The notes beneath the pieces were generated by a model. That model searched no databases, was not told the origin of the DNA, and was given only the letters and a program-made list of their open reading frames with translations. The translations under genes were made by a program, and so were the position numbers. A stretch of DNA of 64,000 nt from Crossaster papposus (taxonomy: Eukaryota > Echinodermata > Asteroidea > Velatida > Solasteridae): contig JBAIAA010000019.1 in NCBI GenBank assembly GCA_037893245.1, positions 868,001 through 932,000 on the forward strand, given 5' to 3'. Below, one piece after another: positions 11,240-21,093 of the stretch (position 1 is the stretch's first letter; each line of letters opens with the position of its first letter).

Positions 11240-12340
11240 CGAGTTGTTTCCGGTTAGGACACACGGGTCAGTGACGATTAAGGAGTCAGAAGAGTGTATA
11301 TGATCTGTGAGATAATCCGGGTTTTATTGTCTTTGGTTGAAATGTGAATTGAAAAGTTAATTAAACCCGAAAAAAACGACAGTCATTGATGGTGGTGAAT
11401 TCTGAAAAATAGAATTAAATACATATAATTAAATATTTGTACAATGAATTTCAATAACTTTACAATTATTGTACATTATTCAATTTATATTTAGGGATCA
11501 ACAGTGCATCCCTTTAAACATTAAAACTGATGTGTAGCAAATGTAGCTTCATTTGCGCCTTATAATAATATTACCAAAACAGTCTACCGCTTAAAATAAA
11601 ACAGATACGAACTATAGGTGAATGACGTACCCCATGTCACGTTGCCGGCCATATAACTATAAGGCTCAAAAGAAGAGAGCACGGTCACTCGTATGACAAG
11701 TAAAGGTTGCTGCAATATAGAAATACACGTATTTACAATAAATATCGGCGATAGATACGTTTGAGTTTGTTATTAATTAAGAATGTAATTTGGAAAGAAA
11801 CAATTTACTGTTATAATTATAAATGTTTGTTTGTATAACAGCCAGATTTTAGCACAGTCATTATTTTGCAACATTAGATTCATTCCATAGAAGTAAACTA
11901 TACGAATACAAATAAAATCTCATTAATGTTGTTACAGTCAAAGCACTTACCGGAAAAGCTGTGTGCTCTACACCTTTGCCTCCGTTTGCCTCCGTTTGCC
12001 TGATGACAGATGATCGGCAATAAGGATAATATTAGCCGTAATTAAGCTAAGGTGTTCTCTCGGCAATCGTCGAGAGAGAAGTGTTCGTTTACACTTCCTT
12101 GAACGAACGAGAATATTTAAAAAGAATGTCCGGCATGTCAACGCCCCAAACAAGAATTTTTAAAGCTAAAAGTTACGCAACAAATTAAAACTACGCTGGT
12201 GGCGCTGTTTAACAAGCTTATTACAAACCGCTGGCGGCGCTGTTTCGCAAGCTTTGCCACACGCGCGCCATGTAATGTATACAAACAAATATACATACTG
12301 TACTGTACAACACAAAAACAATGTCGGGACCTGGCAGCAT
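11240..12340. other. AT-rich non-coding insert inside the retrotransposon
   Basis: Neither gag nor RT can be read through this stretch. It is AT-rich with short tandem CCTCCGTTTGC units near 11979-12000. Near 12195-12260 two related segments, GCTGGTGGCGCTGTTT and GCTGGCGGCGCTGTTT, occur in tandem. It is most simply a later insertion that separated gag from its zinc knuckle. Its exact ends were not found. Confidence 0.45.
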
Positions 12341-12345
12341 ACGTC

Positions 12346-12888
12346 TGGCTGGTCACATGTAGTAGGGACCAAAAACGGCTGCTGCATATTTACGAAGCCA
12401 GGCGTTGCCCTGGTAGGATATGGTACGGTGGTGACGGCCTTCGTGCTGGGGCGCTTCGTGGATGGCTTTTTGGCGGCAGCTGCTTTCTCGGCCTTTCTAA
12501 TGCGCTTTTCGTCGTCGGAATTTTCGGCGAGGTCGTCAGCTATGTATTCTTTTACAAGACCCCAACCGAGATCCGATCGATCTGCCAAGCGAATTAGCTT
12601 TTGCCTGTCCTTAGTCTCCTTGATGGCCACTTTAAGGCTGGTCTTGGCACTGTCGATGTCCAAAAGTTCTAATGATTGCAACGATGCTTCGATGAGGGCC
12701 AGGGCCTTATCGCAATGGTTGTATTGCTGCTGATTGCCTTGTTTCTTGAATGTGGGGACGTCCGACAGGCGCTGTCTTTTGCAGGCTGACTGCACGCGAG
12801 TGTCCAAGGAGTTGGAGAGGTCGCGTATGGCCTGGAGGACTTCCTGGTTTCCGCCAATGGGTTGGTTGGTGCCGTCGTCGTCAAACAT
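12346..12888 (-). pseudogene. gag-like ORF of DIRS-order retrotransposon
   Basis: ATG at 12888-12886 opens MFDDDGTNQPIGGNQEVLQA, followed by DTRVQSACKRQRLSD, a helical stretch ALALIEASLQSLELLDID, KLIRLADRSDLGWGLVKEYI, an acidic ENSDDEKRIRKAEKAAAAKK linker and a proline-rich tail. The KLIRLADRSDLGWGLVKEY region resembles Gag proteins of DIRS, Ngaro and PAT elements. The frame stays open to 12166, but after about VCCQVP it becomes low-complexity and probably belongs to an insert. It starts about 45 bases inside repeat A1. The role is inferred from position and similarity. Confidence 0.7.
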
Positions 12889-12931
12889 TGTACTTGTAGC
12901 GGTGTATGGGTAGCGTACTGAAGAGCGCTGC

Positions 12932-13067
12932 AAAGGCTGTACCGATGCGTGAACGAGAGTGCGCTATCCCTGTAAGCGCTCAGCTTATATGCTGGTGGTT
13001 ACGTAACCACAGGTATGCAAGTGTGGAGACACTTGCACCTGTCGTTCGAAAACGAAAACAAATTTCA
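12932..13067 (-). repeat. split repeat A1 of the DIRS-order element
   Basis: 136 bp, nearly identical to A2 (8513-8649). It forms the 5' end of the element on the minus strand, just upstream of the gag ATG. Confidence 0.85.
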
Positions 13068-13837
13068 GGTATCGTAGGCCCGAATCGGATTGCGCTGCAT
13101 TGGCTGTCGGTTGATCGTGCCTCAATTGGCCGATTGTGCCACCACCAGTCGATTGCCTTCTATTTATTTCTTCCATTTAGTTCCAATGCACGAGTAATTG
13201 GGGGTTGTTCTGCAAAAGATAAGTAAAAACTGAGAAATAGGCTGACGGTACTTGTGCAAATGCATTTTTAATAGCGCAGATTTAGAGACTGTGCCCAACA
13301 TTCTGATTTTGGACCCCAAAAAGTAGGTTATGTTCCATTCCCTGCATCCGACAACATTGATTTTCGGATTCAGGACATCAAACTGAGTAGAATCACACAA
13401 TTTTTATTTTTGTTCCCAAACTGGTACCACGAATTTCATTTTCTGAGCATATTTTTGGGTCACGTAACACGGCCTATCAAGCCTTTAAACAATTCGATGT
13501 TTGCAGTTAACCAGCTGAAGACTCAACCAGAAGGTCTACGTGCTCTTTGTCGTCCTCCAGCACTTCGCCATCGGTGACTTCAGACATGACCAACGCGACA
13601 GACCGTGCGAACTGTGCAAATCTCGACGTGAACGCGTACACATTGTGTTTGTACAAAAATCATGTACAAACAGGAATTGCACGAAAATAATAAAACGGTC
13701 ATCTATTTTTAGAGCCGGTTCGTGACATCATCAAAATAGGCTTGCCCCAGATGCTCCCGACGGCTTTCGTTTTAGTTTTGCTCTGGGGAAGGATTTTTTG
13801 TCATTATATATTTTTGTTAATACACATGTACTACAAC
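13068..13837. other. non-coding spacer
   Basis: No gene was recognised. GC content is higher near 13070-13145 and falls afterwards. Confidence 0.45.
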
Positions 13838-14050
13838 ATTAATTAAAGTTTTCCCCATCGATGTGACTGATATTAAGTTGAATGGGGAATTTGTTATATC
13901 GAATGACACAACAGTACATTTGACTATAGTCATAAAAACGAAATCGAATGACCATTTTCAGCAGAATTCGATTTCGCGCGAAATAATAATGGCGCGGTAT
14001 TTAAAGTGGCTGCTTATTTGCCGATATTGACTGGGAAAACCTTTATATTG
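13838..14050. repeat. dispersed repeat, copy 1
   Basis: Shares an ordered series of blocks with 16619-16790: ATTAATTAAA, GAATGACACAACAGTAC, CGAATGACCATTTTC, ATGGCGCGGT, TTTGCCGATATTG and GGGAAAAC. Confidence 0.6.
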
Positions 14051-14182
14051 ATTTACAGAAAGCACAATAAAATAACATTACATGTCATCAAAGTAGATAC
14101 TATCGGCGATTTTGTCGGCTACTTTTTTAAAGACTGGATTAAAATAATCACAATAATCTGGGGGCGATCCATTGGTGGTGGT

Positions 14183-14201
14183 GGGGGGGGGGGGGGGGGG
14201 G
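14183..14201. repeat. G19 homopolymer
   Basis: A run of 19 G residues preceded by TGGTGGTG. It is likely unstable and prone to sequencing error. Confidence 0.9.
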
Positions 14202-14474
14202 TATGGATTAGCAGGTGAAATAGAGGAAAGACAACAATACAAATGCACTGTACAGACACAACATTTACCATTAACCAACAAGTTCTCCAAATCTAATGTT
14301 TATTAACATTACACATGAGGAAATCCGAATACTCTTATTAGGTAATTGCATATTTTATGACTTATATTGATGCAGTTTGTCAGCTAACTACGTTTTATTT
14401 ATTCCAACTGTGTTTTTCTGCTACCAAAATACCAAGTTGTTTTCAAATGCGATTTATGTAAATGTTTTATTGTT

Positions 14475-14685
14475 TACACGCTTTAAACTAAAGTGTTGAA
14501 TCAACTTTATAAGTGTGAGGTGACTGACTACTCTTTAAAAGTTGAGATTACAACCATTAAACTGATGAATTCAACACATTGAATGTTGAATTCATTCGTT
14601 CTATATATAACATTCTACCTTTTAGAGAGTAGTCACTGACCGCACGCTTATAAGGTTGACTCAACACTTTAGTTGTAAGCGTGTA
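14475..14685. mobile_element. fold-back MITE, 211 bp
   Basis: The outer 66 bases at each end are inverted repeats: TACACGCTTTAAACTAAAGT at the left pairs with ACTTTAGTTGTAAGCGTGTA at the right, and pairing continues to CTCTTTAAAAG / CTTTTAGAGAG. The centre holds a second hairpin, GAATTCAACACA ... TGTTGAATTC. There is no coding capacity. Confidence 0.8.
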
Positions 14686-15060
14686 CTTATCTTACAGTGT
14701 GGGCCCGTATCATACATTTAAATTGACATTGGGGCCTGACATTACTCAGACCATCCTTACTAACACAGTTATAAAGTCAGTAATATATTTTAAACAAGAT
14801 GTCGGCGTACTTGAATACTTAACATCAATATATACCACAAGGTGTTGCGGAGGTCACAGGTTCAATTCCCGCTCCTGTCAGTTTTCTTTGTTCACTTTAA
14901 TATACTTTAATACTTGTACAATTCAAAGTATCTTTTTTTGTGAAATTTGAATGATACAAGGTTTAACCATAATGACTTCCAATATTCGGGCATAAATAGC
15001 CGAAATAGAATAACGTGTTGGGGCAAATATAGAGCAATTTAGTATGAAAACTCTATTGTG

Positions 15061-15421
15061 GAGTGCCGTGGCCTCGTGGTCTGGAGCATTGAATTTGTAA
15101 TCTGTAGGTAAAGCTACAGGTTTTGGGGTTCCAGTCCGGCCTGGGACTATGGTAAGTGTGCCCTTGGGCAAGGCACTTTGTCACTCATTGCTTCTCTCCA
15201 CCCAGGAGTAAAATGGGTACCTGTAAGGGCAGAGATGGTTATTGTGGTTGAATTTAGCTGCTTTGCGCCGAAATGGCAGCATCGAGCTGTATACTCCCCA
15301 GAGAGCTGAGATGGTGGAATGTTTCATGGGCCCAATGACCGGGGCAATAATGTAAAGCGCTTTAATGCACCCACATTGTGGGAGTCTAAAGCGCTATATA
15401 AGAACTAACATTATTATTATT
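15061..15421 (+). mobile_element. tRNA-derived SINE, copy 1
   Basis: A tRNA-like head carries an A-box-like GTGGCCTCGTGG (15069-15080) and a degenerate B box GGGGTTCCAGTCC (15125-15137). The body contains GGGCAAGGCACTTTGTCAC, and the tail is AAAGCGCTATATAAGAAC followed by ATT repeats. Three more copies lie at 18633, 19694 and 40540 (minus). It would be copied by LINE machinery. The family was not identified by name. Confidence 0.75.
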
Positions 15422-15696
15422 CACGGAATTTAAATGTAGGCCTAATGTGACAAACATATCTTAATTACTGCGTCATTACAAATGAATATATGAGCATTTT
15501 AAATGTTTTAAAGATTGTTAAAATCTAATGAACCCAGCAAACAATCAACTTTAACATGGCATAAATTCACCTTTGTTTGTTTATATTAAAGTTTTGTGTC
15601 ATTGTAATTAACAAAATTACGTGTATAAATAATGATGTGAAATGTGATACATGTTTGCAAATATATTGTATACGTGGTAAGCAACCTGAAATATTA

Positions 15697-16021
15697 GGGA
15701 CTTTTCGATTTGCACGTTTACTAGTAGACTGGGACGTATGCGGTCACAAGTAGACTGCGACGTATGCGGCACGCTAAATGTTGTACCTTACCTTTTCGAT
15801 TTCTACGACTACGACTACGCTCACTCAGTGACGTCATGCCTTATGTTTGGCGCGCGCTATGCACACTACGTCGTCACAGTTTTCCAACGACGGCAAAACA
15901 AGGTTGAACGCGTTCGAGAATTCTGCTACGAACGACGAGTTCGTCGATGCGCATGCGCACTGCTTCACAAATGACCGCATACGTCGCAGTCTACTAGTAA
16001 ACGTGCAAATCGAAAAGTCCC
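15697..16021. mobile_element. MITE with about 53-bp TIRs and TA duplication
   Basis: Left end GGGACTTTTCGATTTGCACG and right end CGTGCAAATCGAAAAGTCCC are exact inverted repeats. Pairing continues through TTTACTAGTAGACTG and GACGTATGCGGTCA, with one mismatch region. The element is flanked by TA on both sides (15695-15696 and 16022-16023), as in Tc1/mariner-like insertions. The 220-bp interior has no conserved coding sequence. Confidence 0.85.
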
Positions 16022-16618
16022 TATTGTCGCGCAGCGCAGTGCCCCTAGATCATTTTTGTATCAACTTGGTATCGATCCGTGCGCCAAACATGAAGCTATA
16101 TAGATACACGACACATTACATTACAAACTATGTTACAGCGTTAAGCATGCATGTTGGTTCCCAACATGGTCTCATCGTGAGACATCTTGAAATTAATATT
16201 AATTTAAAGAGTACTCGAATTTACAACACATCAAATCTTTCGTTAATGTTTTTTTTTAATTAAAAAACAAATAAAAACCCATAACCGCTGCCAATATAAT
16301 AGCCAATAATTATACACCATAATAAGTTTTCGCAGTAAATTTCAGCAAATGAGCAGCCAATTAAATGTTCGTATTTAATTGGTATTTTGTGGTTTTGAAC
16401 CATTCACGTTTGCTATTGTTTGGGTGTTTCTTTGGTTTATGTATCCTAGTTTCTTATTGTTTATTTATGTTGTCTCGTGTGCCAAAATAAAGTGAACCGT
16501 ATTTACGCATTTAACATTCTAAAGGAACGAATTAACAGAGCGGTTTTCTTTCTTGCAAAAATGACGGACATGCCTGCCCAAATGACCGAGCATACGCCTA
16601 AAGAAAAGCTCTGTTGAT

Positions 16619-16790
16619 TTTGAATGTTGTTTTGTTGAATTATTAATTAAACTGAATGGTTATTTTGTTAAATCGAATGAGACAACAGTACCCTTGTCTA
16701 ATCATAAAATGCAATCAAATGACCATTTCGATGGCGCGGTGGTTTGATTGACTGCTCATTTGCCGAGATTGTCCGGGAAAACACATAGTG
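16619..16790. repeat. dispersed repeat, copy 2
   Basis: Partner of 13838-14050, with the same order of conserved blocks and a deletion around the CGCGCGAAAT segment. Confidence 0.6.
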
Positions 16791-17158
16791 TATTTAATGT
16801 TCAATATTCAATGGTACTTATTTTCAAACATACAAAAATAATTGCTTTGTAATACTAAAAACTAATTCGGTTTACAACCACGATTCAAATATTAAAAAAA
16901 CCTTTACCTTTAAAATACACCAAGTTACACATACTAATACATACATACTTGTACCTGTGTATATTCATTATTTTAAAATATTTAATGCAAAAGATAAAAT
17001 GTTACTCTTGTTTCCCCCCCAAGGCTCGTTTAACCAATTAGCACCTGCTCTACACTGGGTTATGTAAATAAAAACTAGTATTTGCTTTTATTACCAATGT
17101 TCAACTATTTACCATTCTTTCGCTCTCACATATTGCTTCAAATGCTCACCTAGTTACA

Positions 17159-17270
17159 GTTTCATAAGATGGGACAATACTGAGTTTAAAGTGTAAATAC
17201 ACGTCGGTGAATAAAACAAATCTGATATTGAATTTACATCCCTCGACGCAAATATTCCATCTTATGAAAC
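17159..17270. repeat. short inverted repeat, about 112 bp
   Basis: GTTTCATAAGATGG at 17159-17172 and its exact reverse complement CCATCTTATGAAAC at 17257-17270. The interior motif GTGTAAATACACGTCGGT recurs at about 17884-17901 beside a similar AAACGAATGTACATCCC stretch, so this is a dispersed element. Confidence 0.65.
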
Positions 17271-18632
17271 ATTTGTCAGCGGTACTCACTGCTAATCAGT
17301 TTCCAACCGGCCAGCCGACCCACAGACATAAACCCATTAACCGCCAGGTCCTATTCAAAACTACACTATGATTTCGTGATTCGCGCGGCGCCTGACTAAA
17401 CACCAACTATGGACAAATTTACCCATCAGTATATTGAATGTGCGCGCACCCCAAGAGTTCCAGTCAAATAATTATATGAAAGCATTTATCGATTTAAAAT
17501 GAAAATTACACAATATTTTATCAGAGACCATGTTATAGATTAAGCATATCCAATATAGATTAAGCATTGCCCAGTGTGCGCACAGAACGTAAAAACGCGC
17601 GGTGCGTTGCATGTCTAATGAAAGATATTGTACACAATTATAATATTGTTATGGAGGCGCATATAACTCGTCGGTTAACGGTTACGCCCAACCATCCACT
17701 GACGCGTCGTTTTGCCCATACTTTTTTTTTCCAATCACGGTTTTGTGCACACGACTGGCGGTCTATGCGTGTATATGTCTGTGAACCGACCCCAGCTAGC
17801 TCGGTGATCGAGTGGTAAGATGTCTGCACTAGAAAACAGTGATTTGGGGGGAAAGAATACCCCGACACAACACCGAGAACACAGTGTAAATACACGTCGG
17901 TAAAGAAGTAAAACGAATGTACATCCCCCGATTATTATTGTCATGAACCACTCGACTGTCAGTGCAATCAAACCAAAGTATAAAGCATTTGCTGTCATTT
18001 TACTTAGCAAATGCTGAAGAGTAAAACTTAACTTTAATTCTTACAAAATTTAAGCATTTGTTTTTATCTTGATGTTTTTACTTCAAAGTAAATGTGTTGC
18101 TGTTGGCGTCCAATAGGCCCTACTTCCCAGCATTTGCTTGTGTTTATCCAAACGGCCTATTGACTCGTGAATCCGCCAATCACATACTAATCGGACGGTT
18201 TAGAGACAATTGGAGAGGGCAGGATGTGGTACACAGACTAATGGGTTAACCAAAACACGTTTCCTATCAATCCAAGCATACCATGTGTCCATAAAACCGA
18301 AGACCTTTAGAAGTGTGCCATAGAAATATTTTCACTGTCTCGCGGTCAAATTGGAACACAGTCGGCAAGTAATTTGTCTGCAAAATCACCAATTGAATTG
18401 CGCAACTAGGAAAACCTAAATTGCACCATTCTTTCTTTATCGTGTTTAATATATAATATTCCTGTTGGTCGAAGTTTGAAACAAACAGTTCTATAGTCCA
18501 TGTAGCTAATGTCCAGAATAGCCTGTCCGATTATTTATACAATTTACTTTTTGTGTGAAATTTATTAATTAAGTTCTTTTATTAATTGCATTACGCTGAA
18601 AACGAGACAAAAGTTGCTATCTGTTCCTTATT

Positions 18633-18990
18633 GTAGTGCTGTGGCCTCGTGGTTTGGAGCATTGAATTTTTAATCTGTATAAAGCTGCATGTTGTGGGTT
18701 CTAAGGTGGCCTGGGACTACGGTGCGTGTGCCCTTAGGCAAGACACTTTGTCACGCATTGCTTTTTTCCACTCGGGAGTAAATAGGTACCTGTGAGGGCA
18801 GAGATGGTTATTGTTGTTGATTTAGCTACTTTAATTTGTGCCGAAATGGTAGCATTGAGCTGTGAACTCCCCACGGAGCTGAGATGGTATTTGGAATGTT
18901 TCGTGGGCCTAATGACCGGGGTAATAATGCGGCATTCGTCGTAATTCAGCTTCATAGCTGCCAGTAAAGATTATTTGTATTATTATTATT
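18633..18990 (+). mobile_element. tRNA-derived SINE, copy 2
   Basis: Same family as 15061-15421 (GTGGCCTCGTGGTTTGGAGC head, AGACACTTTGTCACGC body), with a diverged 3' part lacking the GCGCTATATAAGAAC tail. It ends in TATTATTATT. Confidence 0.7.
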
Positions 18991-19693
18991 TTTTTTGTAT
19001 TATGATGCGATTCATCCTAATGAGGCAAATCTTATAACATAATGTGCAAATAATCCGGTTTTCAATTTGCGGAATTCAATCGGTAATTTTGCAGTAAATG
19101 TGAACTTTAATTCAAGCATTTGTTTTATTTTAATGTTTTTACTTCAAAGTAAATGTGTTGCTGTTTGCGTCCAATAGGCCCTACTTCCCAGCATTTGCTT
19201 GTGTTTATCCAAACGGCCTATTGACTCGTGAATCCGCCAATCACATAGTAGTCGGACGGTTTAGAGACAATTGGAGAGGGCAGGATGTGGTACACAGACT
19301 AATGGGTTAACCAAAACACGTTTCCTATCAATCCAAGCATACCATGTGTCCATAAAACCGAAGACCTTTAGAAGTGTGCCATAGAAATATTTTCACTGTC
19401 TCGCGGTCAAATTGGAACACAGTCGGCAAGTAATTTGTCTGCAAAATCACCAATTGAATTGCGCAACTAGGAAAACCTAAATTGCACCATTCTTTCTTTA
19501 TCGTGTTTAATATATAATATTCCTGTTGGTCGAAGTTTGAAACAAACAGTTCTATAGTCCATGTAGCTAATGTCCAGAATAGCCTGTCCGATTGTTTATA
19601 CAATTTACTTTTTGTGTGAAATTTATTAATTAAGTTATTTTATTAATTGCATTACGCTGAAAACGAGACAAAAGTTGCTATCTGTTCCTTATT

Positions 19694-20068
19694 GTAGTGC
19701 TGTGACCTCGTGGTTTGGAGCATTGAATTTTTAATCTGTATAAAGCTGCATGTTGTGGGTTCTAAGGTGGCCTGGGACTACGGTGCGTGTGCCCTTAGGC
19801 AAGACACTTTGTCACGCATTGCTTTTTTCCACTCGGGAGTAAATAGGTACCTGTGAGGGCAGAGATGGTCATTGTGGTTGATTTAGCTACTTTAATTTGC
19901 GCCGAAATGGTAGCATTGAGCTGTGGACTCCCCACGGAGCTGAGATGGTATTTGGAATGTTTCGTGGGCCTAATGACCGGGGTAATAATGCGACATTTGT
20001 CGTAATTCAGCTTCATAGCTGCCAGTAAAGATTATTAGCCCCATTATTTGTATTATTATTATTATTTT
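19694..20068 (+). mobile_element. tRNA-derived SINE, copy 3
   Basis: Duplicate of copy 2, carried along in the tandem duplication, with a few substitutions (for example GTGACCTCGTGG in the head). Confidence 0.7.
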
Positions 20069-20536
20069 TGTATTATGATGCGATTCATCCTAATGAGGCA
20101 AATCTTATAACATAATGTGCAAATAATCCGGTTTTCAATTTGCGGAATTCAATCGGTAATTTTGATGTAAATTTGATGCCACACCAAGTATGCGTCTTTT
20201 ATGAGACACCCTGGATAATATCGAAACTAATAAATCTATCATAATGTAAGCCAATAATAATATACTGATAATTAATAATAATATTGTAATAACTGAATCT
20301 AACCGTCTTCAAAAGGCTTTTAAACATTAAGTCATTGTAACACAAAATATATAATTATACTACACCATATACAACCCTGCTTAATATGATTTATTATTAA
20401 ATAATAGTAATTATTAATTATTATTAATAGTAATACGATTATTATAGAGGCAGAATTATTCTGTAATTATAAAAAGTGAGTATGAATACCTGAAGACCAA
20501 CAAAATAAAATTAAAATATGGTTTGAAGTCATTCAA

Positions 20537-20645
20537 GCAAGTATGTTTAAACCCGGCTCATGGGCCTGGACACGTTAGTATCGGAGCAGAAGGTAGGGGC
20601 ATTAACAAGGTTTAGGCCCATGAGCCGGTTTTAAAAATACTTCTT
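20537..20645. repeat. long imperfect hairpin
   Basis: AAACCCGGCTCATGGGCCT at 20549-20567 pairs with AGGCCCATGAGCCGGTTTT at 20614-20632. Pairing extends imperfectly outwards to AAGTATG / AATACTT. The loop is about 45 bases. It is possibly a small fold-back element. Confidence 0.7.
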
Positions 20646-20860
20646 TAAAACTAGCCAACACATTTTTATTCCGATTTATCAATTCCTTTTTGTCAAAAAG
20701 TCAAAACAAGGAAAACGATTTTGTGCAACAATTTTACCTCGTGTTTTGAGAAACAACCCTCCAGTTGTTTATTAAATTATGTATGTGCCTCGCGCCCTTC
20801 CATTGTGGAGATAGACGCGTGCATGGTAGACGCGTGTTATACGCGTGATATGACATCGAA

Positions 20861-20894
20861 CATAGAGCTATATTAAATTTAATATAGCTCTATG
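20861..20894. repeat. perfect 34-bp palindrome
   Basis: CATAGAGCTATATTAAA followed directly by its reverse complement. There is no spacer, so it could form a cruciform. Confidence 0.75.
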
Positions 20895-21093
20895 CATCGG
20901 AATTATTACGAACTCATTGGTTGTATTGCGCATGCTGTGGAAGGTTTTAACCAAATAAAAGGGTGATGGAGCGGAATTCATAGGAGTCAAAATTTAACGT
21001 GACACCTAAAAGCGTTTAAAACTGGCTGGGCTCAATATGTTTTATAGGCCGTTTAAACGTACCAGCGTGTCGGGCTTTCGACCAATAGCAATG

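Larger units (their letters stand above)
6717..13067 (-). mobile_element. DIRS-order tyrosine recombinase retrotransposon, split direct repeats
   Basis: A 6.35-kb element read on the minus strand. The order from its 5' end is: repeat A1 (13067-12932), gag (from ATG 12888), a displaced gag zinc knuckle (11208-11167), reverse transcriptase (10870-10102), RNase H plus C-terminal domain (10037-9274), repeats B1 then A2 abutting each other (8797-8651 and 8649-8513), tyrosine recombinase (8150-7040), and repeat B2 (6873-6717). The arrangement A1 ... B1-A2 ... B2 is the split-direct-repeat layout of PAT-like and Ngaro-like elements. No integrase or aspartic protease is visible. All genes carry frameshifts or stops, so this copy is dead. 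Placement of the recombinase between A2 and B2 is notable. Confidence 0.85.
18028..20165. repeat. tandem duplication, about 1.06-kb units
   Basis: Copy 1 runs about 18028-19097 and copy 2 about 19102-20165. They are nearly identical from ACTTTAATTC to GCGGAATTCAATCGGTAATT. The spacing is 1,061 bases near the start and 1,073 near the end because of small indels. Each copy contains one SINE, so the SINE was present before duplication. No coding gene was found. Confidence 0.85.

Noticed and set aside
12199..12733. Plus-strand ORFs opposite gag
   Set aside because: Shadow frames of the gag-like ORF on the minus strand.
14840..14890. B-box-like GGTTCAATTCC suggesting a tRNA
   Set aside because: No A box at proper spacing and no acceptor stem; at most a SINE fragment.
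17793..17835. tRNA-like TAGCTCGGTGATCGAGTGG
   Set aside because: No B box or cloverleaf downstream; likely a repeat remnant.
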